Below, piece after piece: positions 1-10,459 of a DNA stretch of 64,000 nucleotides. The stretch is from Hydractinia symbiolongicarpus (lineage: Eukaryota; Cnidaria; Hydrozoa; Anthoathecata; Hydractiniidae), in contig NC_079884.1 of the NCBI RefSeq assembly GCF_029227915.1, forward strand, positions 2,420,001-2,484,000. Direction: 5' to 3'. The translations under genes and the position numbers were made by a program. A model generated the notes under the pieces. It searched no databases. It saw nothing but the letters and a program-made list of their open reading frames with translations, and was not told the origin of the DNA. Every line of letters starts with the position of its first letter. Position 1 is the stretch's first letter.

Positions 1-479
1 TTACTAGGTTGCATCGCTTTTACCAGTGAAACGATTCACTGTGGGACTTAATTGAACTGATTTTGTACTGTGACCTTCTTAATGTTATAAGTGAGACAAT
101 TGGACTCAAAGAAATAACATTCTTTTTAATTTGATATGATTGTGGGAACTCAGCGAATACACTGGCCCTGTGGTAGCGCTTCATTTAACAATTTAGATAA
201 ATAAGTCATTTCTACTTTGGGACCAATCCTAGCCGTTAGCGCACGGTGAAGATATAGAGACAGATTCAAAATCTCCATTTCATTGACTTTCTAACGGTGT
301 CAATCCGTTTGAGTTACAACGGTTGCATCACACATTCGTACCAACATGTATTTAGTGATTTTTTTCCGATATTACTTAGTTGTATCGTTTTCAGCAGTGA
401 ATCGATTGACTGTGGGACTTAATTGAACTGATTTTGGACTTTGACCTTATAAGTATGATAAATGAGACATTTTGACTAC

Positions 480-498
480 AAGAAGTAACATTCTTCTT
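480..498. other. AAGAAG/CTTCTT inverted repeat (example)
   Basis: AAGAAG (480-485) and CTTCTT (493-498) form a perfect 6-bp stem with a seven-base loop, TAACATT. It recurs once in monomers with the GAAGTAACATT variant and is shortened to 5 bp in those with GAAATAACATT. A stem this short could also be chance in an AT-rich repeat. Confidence 0.4.
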
Positions 499-744
499 AA
501 TTTGACATGATTGCTGGAACTCAGTGATTACAATGGGCGCTGTGGTAGCGCTTTATTTAAAAATTAAGATAAATAAGTCATTTTTTACTGTGGGACCAAT
601 CCTAGCTGTTATCGCGCGCTAAAGAAATAGAGACAGTTTCAAAAACTACATTTCATTAACTTTCTAACGGTGTCAATCCGTTTGAGGTACAACGGTTGCG
701 TCACATCTTCGTACCAACATGTATTTAATGATTTTCTTCCGATA

Positions 745-1083
745 TTACTAAGTTGTATTGCTTTTAACAGTGAAGCAATTGACTGTGGGAATTAATTGAA
801 CTGATTTTGGACTGTGACCTTATAAATGTGATAAATGAGCCGATTGGTCTCCAAGGAATAACATTCTTCTTTATTTGACATGATTGATTCTTTATTTAAA
901 AATTAAGATAAATAAGTCATTTTTTACTGTGGGACCAATCCTAGCCGTAAGCGCGCGCTGAAGATATAGAGACAGTTTCAAAATCTCCATTTCATTGACT
1001 TTCTAACGGTCTAAATCCGTTTGAGTTACAACGGTTGCATCACACATTCGTACCAACATGTATTTAGTGATTTTTTTCCGATA
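745..1083. repeat. Short monomer type S1 (339 bp)
   Basis: This monomer lacks about 34 bp between GACATGATTG and CTTTATTTAAAAATTAAG, losing the segment that normally holds GGAACTCAG, GATTACA and TGTGGTAGCG. The same deletion is present at 3656-3994, 11204-11542, 14115-14453 and 24127-24465, so one event was spread by HOR amplification. It marks the M1-M4 lineage. Confidence 0.9.
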
Positions 1084-1456
1084 TTACTAAGTTGTATCGC
1101 TTTCAACAGTGCAACGATTGACTGTGGGACTTAATTGAATTGATTTTGGACTTTGAACATATAAGTGTTATAAAGGAGACATTTTGACTACAAGAAGTAA
1201 CATTCTTCTTAATTTAAAATGATTGCTGGAACTCAGTGATTACACTGGGTGCTGTGGTAGCGCTTCATTTAAAAACTAAGATAAATAAGTCATTTTGCAC
1301 TCTGGGACCAATACTAGCCGTTATCGCGCGTTGAAGAAACAGAGACAGTTTTAAAAACTAAATATCAATGAATTTCTAACGGTATCAGTCCGTTTGAATT
1401 ACAACGGTTGCGTGACATATTCGTCCCCACATGTATTTAGCGATATTTTTCTGATA

Positions 1457-1793
1457 TTACTAGGTTGCATCGCTTCTAACAGTGAAACGATTGACTGTGG
1501 GAATTAATTGAACTGATTCTGGACTGTGACTTTATAAATGTGATAAATAAGCCAATTGGTCTCCAAGGAATAACTTTCTTCTTAGTTTGACGTGAGTGCT
1601 GGAATTCAGCGATTACATTAGGCTCTGTCGTAGCCCTTTATTTAAAAACTTAGATAAATAAGTCGCACAGAATAAATAAGATCAGTTTCAAAGACTACAT
1701 TTCATTGACTTTTTAGCGTTATAAATCCGTTTGAGTTACAACGGTTGCGTCACATATTCGTACCAATATGTTCTTAGCGAAAGTATTCGGATA
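1457..1793. repeat. Short monomer type S2 (336-337 bp)
   Basis: A 36-bp deletion after GATAAATAAGTC removes the second ACTGTGGGACCAAT block and the first CCGTT motif, leaving AAGTCGC(A/G)C(A/T)GAATAAATA. The same form is found at 7719, 11916, 18178, 20545, 21254, 22336, 22673, 29308, 30391, 32863, 33572, 34281, 36109, 36446, 36782, 43457 and 45403, and inside the fused monomers at 9173, 19632 and 31100. It is most frequent in blocks B and D. Confidence 0.88.
1479..1498. other. ACAGT/ACTGT dyad next to the recurrent breakpoint block (example)
   Basis: ACAGT (1479-1483) and ACTGT (1494-1498) flank a ten-base centre near the start of many monomers. The right arm overlaps GACTGTGG, where several HOR homology breaks map. 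Confidence 0.4.
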
Positions 1794-2394
1794 TTACTAG
1801 GTTGCATCGCTTTTAACAGTTAAACGTTTGACTGGGGGATTTAATTGAACTGCTCTTGGACTTTGACCTTATAAAGGTGACAAATGAGCCAGTTTGACTA
1901 CAAGAAATAACAGTCTTCTTAATTTGACATGATTGCTGGAACTCAGCGATTACACTGGGCGCTGTGGTAGAGCTTTGTTATAATAATTAAGATAAATAAG
2001 TCATTCTTTACTGTGGGACCAATCCTAGCCGTTAGTTCGCGCTGAAAAAATAGAGACAGTTTCAAAAACTACATTTTATTGACTTTCTAACGGTGTCAAT
2101 CCGTTTGAGTTACAACGGTTGCGTCACATATTCGTACCAACATGTATTTAGTGATTTTTCCAATATTACTAAGTTGTATTGCTTTTAACAGTGAAACGAT
2201 TGACTGTGGGAATAAATTGAACTGATTCTGGACTGTGACTTTATAAATGTCATAAATGACCCAATTGGTATCCAAGGAATAACTTTCTTCTTAATTTGAC
2301 GTGAGTGCTGGAATTCAGCGATTACATTAGGCTCTGTCGTAGCGCTTTATTTAAAAACTTAGATAAATAAGTCTTTTCTTACTGTGGGACCAAT
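1500..2394. repeat. Duplicated block, paralogue of 7762-8656
   Basis: This block reappears at offset 6,262 (7762-8656) with the same 337-bp short monomer, the TTCTTAGCGAAAGTATTCGG variant and a GTAGAGCTTTGTT variant. The left edge lies at the GACTGTGGGAATT junction: before it, the two copies belong to different monomer classes. The right edge is where GTTAGCGCGCGCTGAAG here becomes GTTAGCACGCGCTGAAT in the paralogue. Copies at 11959-12853 and 18221-19115 follow from the HOR-A duplication. Confidence 0.82.
2029..2118. other. CCGTT/AACGG motif cluster (example of a per-monomer element)
   Basis: Within one monomer the motifs are CCGTT (2029-2033), AACGG (2089-2093), CCGTT (2101-2105) and AACGG (2114-2118). 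The last three form two alternative 5-bp inverted pairs with spacers of 7 and 8 bases around a shared middle arm. TCCGTTTGAGTTACAACGG is among the best-kept parts of the monomer across the window. In right-arm variants the first AACGG is often AGCGG. The core resembles the Myb-type site YAAC(G/T)G; binding is hypothetical. Confidence 0.45.
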
Positions 2395-2911
2395 CCTGGC
2401 CGTTAGCGCGCGCTGAAGATATAGAGACAGTTTCAAAATCTCCATTTCATTGACTTTCTAACGGTCTAAATCCGTTTGAGTTACAACGGTTGCATCACAC
2501 ATTCGTACCAACATGTATTTAGTGATTTTTTTCCGATATTACTAAGTTGTAACGCTTTCAACAGTGCAACGGTTGACTGTGGGACTTAATTGAATTGATT
2601 TTGGACTTTGACAATATAAATGTTATAAAGGAGACACTTTGACTACAAGAAGTAACATTCTTCTTAATTTGAAATGATTGCTGGAACTCAGTGATTACAC
2701 TGGACGCTGTGGTAGCGCTTTATTTAAAAATTAAGTTAAGTAAGTCATTTTTTACTGTGGGACCAATCCTAGCCGTTAGCGCGCGCTGAAGATATAGAGA
2801 CAGTTTTAAGAACTCCATTTCATTGACTTTCTAACGGTATCAATCCGCTTCAGTTACAACAGTTGCGTCGCATATTCGTACCAGCATGTATTTAGCGATA
2901 TTTATCTCATA
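2340..2911. repeat. Duplicated block, paralogue of 9888-10459
   Basis: About 570 bp ending at the subunit boundary match 9888-10459 at offset 7,548, including the unusual AACGCTTTCAACAGTGCAAC start and the final CAGCATGTATTTAGCG variant. In both places the block leads straight into the M1/M9 monomer. This suggests that the HOR junction sequence was copied together with the unit. Confidence 0.82.
2405..2414. other. AGCGCGCGCT palindrome (example)
   Basis: A perfect 10-bp palindrome made of alternating purine and pyrimidine follows the first CCGTT motif in many left-arm monomers (also 950-959 and 6096-6105). Right-arm monomers usually carry AGCACGCGCT or AGTTCGCGCT. GC alternation can favour Z-DNA, but eight to ten bases is short. 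Confidence 0.5.
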
Positions 2912-4409
2912 TTACTAGGTTGCATCGCTTTTACCAGTGAAACGATTCACTGTGGGACTTAATTGAACTGATTTTGTACTGTGACCTTCTTAATGTTATA
3001 AGTGAGACAATTGGACTCAAAGAAATAACATTCTTTTTAATTTGATATGATTGTGGGAACTCAGCGAATACACTGGCCCTGTGGTAGCGCTTCATTTAAC
3101 AATTTAGATAAATAAGTCATTTCTACTTTGGGACCAATCCTAGCCGTTAGCGCACGGTGAAGATATAGAGACAGATTCAAAATCTCCATTTCATTGACTT
3201 TCTAACGGTGTCAATCCGTTTGAGTTACAACGGTTGCATCACACATTCGTACCAACATGTATTTAGTGATTTTTTTCCGATATTACTTAGTTGTATCGTT
3301 TTCAGCAGTGAATCGATTGACTGTGGGACTTAATTGAACTGATTTTGGACTTTGACCTTATAAGTATGATAAATGAGACATTTTGACTACAAGAAGTAAC
3401 ATTCTTCTTAATTTGACATGATTGCTGGAACTCAGTGATTACAATGGGCGCTGTGGTAGCGCTTTATTTAAAAATTAAGATAAATAAGTCATTTTTTACT
3501 GTGGGACCAATCCTAGCTGTTATCGCGCGCTAAAGAAATAGAGACAGTTTCAAAAACTACATTTCATTAACTTTCTAACGGTGTCAATCCGTTTGAGGTA
3601 CAACGGTTGCGTCACATCTTCGTACCAACATGTATTTAATGATTTTCTTCCGATATTACTAAGTTGTATTGCTTTTAACAGTGAAGCAATTGACTGTGGG
3701 AATTAATTGAACTGATTTTGGACTGTGACCTTATAAATGTGATAAATGAGCCGATTGGTCTCCAAGGAATAACATTCTTCTTTATTTGACATGATTGATT
3801 CTTTATTTAAAAATTAAGATAAATAAGTCATTTTTTACTGTGGGACCAATCCTAGCCGTAAGCGCGCGCTGAAGATATAGAGACAGTTTCAAAATCTCCA
3901 TTTCATTGACTTTCTAACGGTCTAAATCCGTTTGAGTTACAACGGTTGCATCACACATTCGTACCAACATGTATTTAGTGATTTTTTTCCGATATTACTA
4001 AGTTGTATCGCTTTCAACAGTGCAACGATTGACTGTGGGACTTAATTGAATTGATTTTGGACTTTGAACATATAAGTGTTATAAAGGAGACATTTTGACT
4101 ACAAGAAGTAACATTCTTCTTAATTTAAAATGATTGCTGGAACTCAGTGATTACACTGGGTGCTGTGGTAGCGCTTCATTTAAAAACTAAGATAAATAAG
4201 TCATTTTGCACTCTGGGACCAATACTAGCCGTTATCGCGCGTTGAAGAAACAGAGACAGTTTTAAAAACTAAATATCAATGAATTTCTAACGGTATCAGT
4301 CCGTTTGAATTACAACGGTTGCGTGACATATTCGTCCCCACATGTATTTAGCGATATTTTTCTGATATTACTAGGTTGCATCGCTTCTAACAGTGAAACG
4401 ATTGACTGT
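2912..4409. repeat. Partial second copy of the 2,911-bp subunit
   Basis: This segment matches 1-1498 with offset 2,911 and no difference that I noticed. Homology ends inside the monomer starting at 4368. The shared start runs through GATTGACTGTGG, then reads TACTTAATTG here against GAATTAATTG at 1498. The counterpart in HOR-A copy 2 is 13371-14868. Confidence 0.9.
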
Positions 4410-6229
4410 GGTACTTAATTGAACTAAATTTGGACTGTGATCTGATAAATGTGATAAATGAGACAATTTGACTCGAAGAAATAACATTCTTCTTAATTTG
4501 ACATAATTGCCGGAACTCAGCGATTACACAGGACCCTGTGGTCGCGCTTCATTTAAATATTTAGATAAATAAGTCATTTTTTCTGTTGGACCAATCCTAG
4601 CCGTTAGCGCGCGCTAAAGATATAGAGACAGTTTCAAAATCTCCATTTCATTGACTTTCTAACGGTCTAAATCCGTTTGAGTTACAACGGTTGCATCACA
4701 CATTCGTACCAACATGTATTTAGTGATTTTTTCCCGATATTACTAAGTTGTATCGCTTTCAACAGTGCAACGATTGACTGTGGGACTTAATTGAATTGAT
4801 TTTTGACTTTGAACACATAAGTGTTATAAAGGAGACATTTTGACTACAAGAAGTAACATTCTTCTTAATTTAAAATGATTGCTGGAACTCAGTGATTACA
4901 CTGGGTGCTGTGGTAGCGCTTCATTTAAAAACTAAGATAAATAAGTCATTTTGCACTCTGGGACCAATACTAGCCGTTATCGCGCGCTGAAGAAACAGAG
5001 ACAGTTTTAAAAACTAAATATCAATGAATTTCTAACGGTATCAGTCCGTTTGAATTACAACGGTTGCGTGACATATTCGTCCCCACATGTGTTTAGCGAT
5101 ATTTTTCTGATATTACTAGGTTGCATCGCTTCTAACAGTGAAACGATTGACTGTGGTACTTAAGTGAACTAAATTTGGACTGTGATCTGATAAATGTGAT
5201 AAATGAGACAATTTGACTCGAAGAAATAACATTCTTCTTAATTTGACATAATTGCCGGAACTCAGCGATTACACTGGACCCTGTGGTCGCGCTTCATTTA
5301 AATATTTAGATAAATAAGTCATTTCTACTGTTGGACCAATCCTAGCCGTTAGCTCGCGCTGAAGATATAGAGACAGTTTCAAAATCTCCATTTCATTGAC
5401 TTTCTAACGGTCTAAATCCGTTTGAGTTACAACGGTTGCATCACACATTCGTACCAACATGTATTTAGTGATTTTTTTCCGATATTACTAAGTTGTATCG
5501 CTTTCAACAGTGCAACGATTGACTGTGGGACTTAATTGAATTGATTTTGGACTTTGAACATATAAGTGTTATAAAGGAGACATTTTGACTACAAGAAGTA
5601 ACATTCTTCTTAATTTAAAATGATTGCTGGAACTCAGTGATTACACTGGGTGCTGTGGTAGCGCTTCATTTAAAAACTAAGATAAATAAGTCATTTTGCA
5701 CTCTGGGACCAATACTAGCCGTTATCGCGCGCTGAAGAAACAGAGACAGTTTTAGAAACTAAATATCAATGAATTTCTAACGGTATCAGTCCGTTTGAAT
5801 TACAACGGTTGCGTGACATATTCGTCCCCACATGTATTTAGCGATATTTTTCTGATATTACTAGGTTGCATCGCTTCTAACAGTGAAACGATTGACTGTG
5901 GTACTTAACTGAACTAAATTTGGACTGTGATCTGATAAATGTGATAAATGAGACAATTTGACTCGAAGAAATAACATTCTTCTTAATTTGACATAATTGC
6001 CGGAACTCAGCGAATACACTGGACCCTGTGGTCGCGCTTCATTTAAATATTTAGATAAATAAGTCATTTCTACTGTTGGACCAATCCTAGCCGTTAGCGC
6101 GCGCTGAAGATATAGAGACAGTTTCAAAATCTCCATTTCATAGACTTTCTAACGGTCTAAATCCGTTTGAGTTACAACGGTTGCATCACACATTCGTACC
6201 AACATGTATTTAGTGATTTTTTTCCGATA
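4368..6229. repeat. 745-bp dimer array, 2.5 copies (class 1/class 2)
   Basis: Monomers at 4368, 5113 and 5858 (class 1, TTACTAGGTTGCATCG) alternate with 4740 and 5485 (class 2, TTACTAAGTTGTATCG) at an exact 745-bp period. Class 1 members share GTGGTACTTAA and GGTCGCGCTTC; class 2 members share GTTGCGTGACATATTCG and TTCGTCCCCACATG. The counterpart in HOR-A copy 2 is 14827-16688. The 5858 monomer carries a minus-strand open frame only because it lacks stops found in its sisters. Confidence 0.88.
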
Positions 6230-7718
6230 TTACTAAGTTGTATCACTTTCAACAGTGCAACGATTGACTGTGGGACTTAATTGAATTGATTTTGGACTTT
6301 GACAATATAAATGTTATATAGGAGACATTTTGACTACAAGAAGTAACATTCTTCTTAATTTGAAATAATTGCTGGAACTCAGTGATTACACTGGGTGCTG
6401 TGGTAGCGCTTCATTTAAAAAGTTTGATAAATAAGTCATTTCTACTGTGGGACCAATCCTAGCCGTTAGCGCGCGCTGAAGATATACAGACAGTTTCAAA
6501 ATCTTCATTTCATTGACTTTCTAACGGTGTCAATACGTTTGGGTTACAACGGTTGCATCACACATTCGTACCAACATATATTTAGTGATGTTTTTCCGAT
6601 ATTACTAAGTTGTATCGCTTTCAACAGTGCAACGATTGACTGTGGGACTTAATTGAACTGATTTTGGACTTTGACCTTATAAATGTTATAAAGGAGACAT
6701 TTTGACTACAAGAAGTAACATTCTTCTTAATTTGACATTATTGCTGGAACTCAGTGATTACACTGGGCGCTGTGGTAGCATTTTATTAAAAAATTCAGAT
6801 AAATAAGTCATTTTTTACTGCGGGACCAATCCTAGCCGTTATCGGGCATTGAAGAAATAGAGACAGTTTCAAAAACTACATTTCATTGACTTTCTAACGG
6901 TGTCAATCCGTTTGAGTTACAACGGTTGCATCACACATTCGTACCAACATGTATTTAGTGATTTTTTTCCGATATTACTAAGTTGTATCGCTTTCAACAG
7001 TGCAACGATTGACTGTGGGACTTAATTGAATTGATTTTGGACTTTGACAATATAAATGTTATAAAGGAGACATTTTGACTACAAGAAGTAACATTCTTCT
7101 TAATTTGAAATAATTGCTGGAACTCAGTGATTACACTGGGTGCTGTGGTAGCGCTTCATTTAAAAAGTTTGATAAATAAGTCATTTCTACTGTGGGACCA
7201 ATCCTAGCCGTTAGCGCGCGCTGAAGATATACAGACAGTTTCAAAATCTCCATTTCATTGACTTTCTAACGGTGTCAATACGTTTGGGTTACAACGGTTG
7301 CATCACACATTCGTACCAACATATATTTAGTGATGTTTTTCCGATATTACTAAGTTGTATCGCTTTCAACAGTGCAACGATTGACTGTGGGACTTAATTG
7401 AACTGATTTTGGACTTTGACCTTATAAATGTTATAAAGGAGACATTTTGACTACAAGAAGTAACATTCTTCTTAATTTGACATGATTGCTGGAACTCAGT
7501 GATTACACTGGGCGCTGTGGTAGCACTTTATTAAAAAATTCAGCTAAATAAGTCATTTTTTACTGCGGGACCAATCTTAGCCGTTATCGGGCATTGAAGA
7601 AATAGAGACAGTTTCAAAAACTACATTTCATTGATTTTCTAACGGTGTCAATCCGTTTGAGTTACAACGGTTGCGTCACATATTCATACCAACATGTATT
7701 TAGTAATTTTTTCCAATA
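6230..7718. repeat. 745-bp dimer array, two copies (6230/6975 and 6602/7347)
   Basis: Monomers 6230 and 6975 share TTTGACAATATAAATG and AAAAGTTTGATAAATAAG. Monomers 6602 and 7347 share TTATCGGGCATTGAAG. The period is 745 bp, but all four starts are class 2, so this dimer differs from the one at 4368-6229. The copy in HOR-A copy 2 is 16689-18177, and relatives occur at 27819-29307. Confidence 0.85.
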
Positions 7719-9172
7719 TTACTAAGTTGTATTGCTTTCAACAGTGAAACGATTGACTGTGGGAATTAATTGAACTGATTCTGGACTGTGACTTTATAAA
7801 TGTGATAAATAAGCCAATTGGTCTCCAAGGAATAACTTTCTTCTTAGTTTGACGTGAGTGCTGGAATTCAGCGATAACATTAGGCTCTGTCGTAGCCCTT
7901 TATTTAAAAACTTAGATAAATAAGTCGCGCAGAATAAATAAGATCAGTTTCAAAGACTACATTTCATTGACTTTTTAGCGTTATAAATCCGTTTGAGTTA
8001 CAACGGTTGCGTCACATATTCGTACCAATATGTTCTTAGCGAAAGTATTCGGATATTACTAGGTTGCATCGCTTTTAACAGTTAAACGTTTGACTGGGGG
8101 ATTTAATTGAACTGCTCTTGGACTTTGACCTTATAAAGGTGACAAATGAGCCAGTTTGACTACAAGAAATAACAGTCTTCTTAATTTGACATGATTGCTG
8201 GAACTCAGCGATTACACTGGGCGCTGTGGTAGAGCTTTGTTAAAATAATTAAGATAAATAAGTCATTCTTTACTGTGGGACCAATCCTAGCCGTTAGTTC
8301 GCGCTGAAAAAATAGAGACAGTTTCAAAAACTACATTTCATTGACTTTCTAACGGTGTCAATCCGTTTGAGTTACAACGGTTGCGTCACATATTCGTACC
8401 AACATGTATTTAGTGATTTTTCCAATATTACTAAGTTGTATTGCTTTGAACAGTGAAACGATTGACTGTGGGAATAAATTGAACTGATTCTGGACTGTGA
8501 CTTTATAAATGTCATAAATGACCCAAATGGTATCCAAGGAATAACTTTCTTCTTAATTTGACGTGAGTGCTGGAATTCAGCGATTACATTAGGCTCTGTC
8601 GTAGCGCTTTATTTAAAAACTTAGATAAATAAGTCTTTTCTTACTGTGGGACCAATGCTGGCCGTTAGCACGCGCTGAATGAATAGGAACAGTTTAAAAG
8701 ACTACATTTCATTGACATTCTAGCGGTATAAATCCGTTTGAGTTACAACGGCTGCGCCACATATTCGTACCAACATGTATTTTGCGATAGTATTCGGATA
8801 TTACCAGTTTGCATCGATTTTAACATTGAAACGTTTGACTGTGGGACATAATTGAACTGATTTTGGACTTTGACCTTATAAATGTGATAAATGAGCCAGT
8901 TTGACTACAAGAAATAACATTCTTCTTAATTTGACATGATTGCTGGAACTCAGCGATTACACTGGGCGCTATGGTTGCGCTTTATTAAAAAATTCAGATA
9001 AATAAGTCATTTTTTACTGCGGGACCAATCCTAGCCGTTATCGCGCATTGAAGAAATAGAGACAGTTTCAAAAACTACATTTCATTGACTTTCTAACGGT
9101 GTCAATCCGTTTGAGTTACAACGGTTGCGTCACATATTCATACCAACATGTATTTAGTGATTTTTTCCAATA

Positions 9173-9713
9173 TTACTAAGTTGTATTGCTTTTAACAGTG
9201 AAACGATTGACTGTGGGAATTAATTGAACTGATTCTGGACTGTGACTTTATAAATGTGATAAATGAGCCAATTGGTCTCCAAGGAATAACTTTCTTCTTA
9301 GTTTGACGTGAGTGCTGGAATTCAGCGATTACATTAGGCTCTGTCGTAGCCCTTTATTTAAAAACTTAGATAAATAAGTCGCGCAGAATAAATAAGATCA
9401 GTTTCAAAGACTACATTTTATTGACTTTCTAGCGGTATAAATGACTACAAGAAATAACATTCTTCTTAATTTGACATGATTGCTGGAACTCAGCGATTAC
9501 ACTGGGCGCTATGGTAGCGCTTTATTAAAAAATTCAGATAAGTAAGTCATTTTTTACTGTGGGACCAATCCTAGCCGTTATCGCGCATTGAAGAATTAGA
9601 GACTGTTTTAAAAACTACATTTCATTGACTTTCTAGCGGCAAAAATCCGTTTGAGTTTCAACGGTTGCCTCACATATTCGTACCAACATGTATTTAGTGA
9701 TTTTCTTCCAATA
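9173..9713. repeat. Fused 541-bp monomer
   Basis: An S2-type monomer is cut at GCGGTATAAAT near 9441 and joined directly to GACTACAAGAAATAAC from the middle of another monomer. The missing part is the end of the first and the start of the second. ATAAAT occurs at both breakpoints in intact monomers, so microhomology may have guided the join. Identical fusions occur at 19632-20172 and 31100-31640, showing that this chimera predates amplification of the three HOR-A copies. Confidence 0.85.
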
Positions 9714-10459
9714 TTACTAAGTTGTATTGCTTTCAACAGTGAAACGATTGACTGTGGGAATTAATTGAACTGATTCTGGACTGTGACTTTATAAATGTGA
9801 TAAATGAGCCAATTTGTCTCCAAGGAATAACTTTCTTCTTAATTTGACGTGAGTGCTGGAATTCAGCAATTACATTAGGCTCTGTCGTAGCGCTTTATTT
9901 AAAAACTTAGATAAATAAGTCTTTTCTTACTGTGGGACCAATCCTGGCCGTTAGCGCGCGCTGAAGATATAGAGACAGTTTCAAAATCTCCATTTCATTG
10001 ACTTTCTAACGGTCTAAATCCGTTTGAGTTACAACGGTTGCATCACACATTCGTACCAACATGTATTTAGTGATTTTTTTCCGATATTACTAAGTTGTAA
10101 CGCTTTCAACAGTGCAACGGTTGACTGTGGGACTTAATTGAATTGATTTTGGACTTTGACAATATAAATGTTATAAAGGAGACACTTTGACTACAAGAAG
10201 TAACATTCTTCTTAATTTGAAATGATTGCTGGAACTCAGTGATTACACTGGACGCTGTGGTAGCGCTTTATTTAAAAATTAAGTTAAGTAAGTCATTTTT
10301 TACTGTGGGACCAATCCTAGCCGTTAGCGCGCGCTGAAGATATAGAGACAGTTTTAAGAACTCCATTTCATTGACTTTCTAACGGTATCAATCCGCTTCA
10401 GTTACAACAGTTGCGTCGCATATTCGTACCAGCATGTATTTAGCGATATTTATCTCATA

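Larger units (their letters stand above)
1..2911. repeat. Eight-monomer subunit (2,911 bp) within HOR-A copy 1
   Basis: The first eight monomers, 1-2911, are followed at 2912 by a restart of the same sequence. The restart runs in step for about 1.5 kb (M1-M4 equal M9-M12, including a shared 339-bp monomer) and then departs. This is an older HOR level trapped inside the 10,459-bp unit. Its counterpart in copy 2 is 10460-13370. Confidence 0.9.
1..10459. repeat. HOR-A copy 1, 10,459-bp higher-order repeat (28 registers)
   Basis: Position 1 recurs as a nearly exact match at 10460, giving a period of 10,459 bp. Monomer starts in this phase are 1, 372, 745, 1084, 1457, 1794, 2166, 2539, 2912, 3283, 3656, 3995, 4368, 4740, 5113, 5485, 5858, 6230, 6602, 6975, 7347, 7719, 8056, 8428, 8801, 9173, 9714 and 10087 (called M1-M28 here). 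Most are 371-374 bp. Exceptions are 745 and 3656 (339 bp), 1457 and 7719 (337 bp) and 9173 (541 bp, fused). The window starts in phase by chance, so the true unit boundary is arbitrary. Confidence 0.93.

Noticed and set aside
300-340. Pol III B-box (GGTTGCATCAC / GGTTGCGTCAC)
   Set aside because: Only the first GGTT fits GGTTCRANNCC. No A box at suitable distance or T-run terminator follows consistently.
1540-1570. CCAATTGG palindrome and CCAAT boxes as promoter elements
   Set aside because: They recur in most monomers by repetition, with no associated transcription unit; the flanks fit the NF-Y consensus only in part.
2866-2890. CENP-B-box-like TTCGTACCA in each monomer
   Set aside because: The TTCG and the later A fit, but the required CGGG half is absent (ACATG or GCATG instead), so it is not a CENP-B box.
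5861-6136. Minus-strand 91-codon open frame, repeated at 16320-16595, 26705-26980 and 27450-27725
   Set aside because: It lies wholly inside one satellite monomer variant and recurs only because the monomer is repeated. Sister monomers at 4368 and 5113 lack the uninterrupted frame, and the translation shows no recognisable domain.
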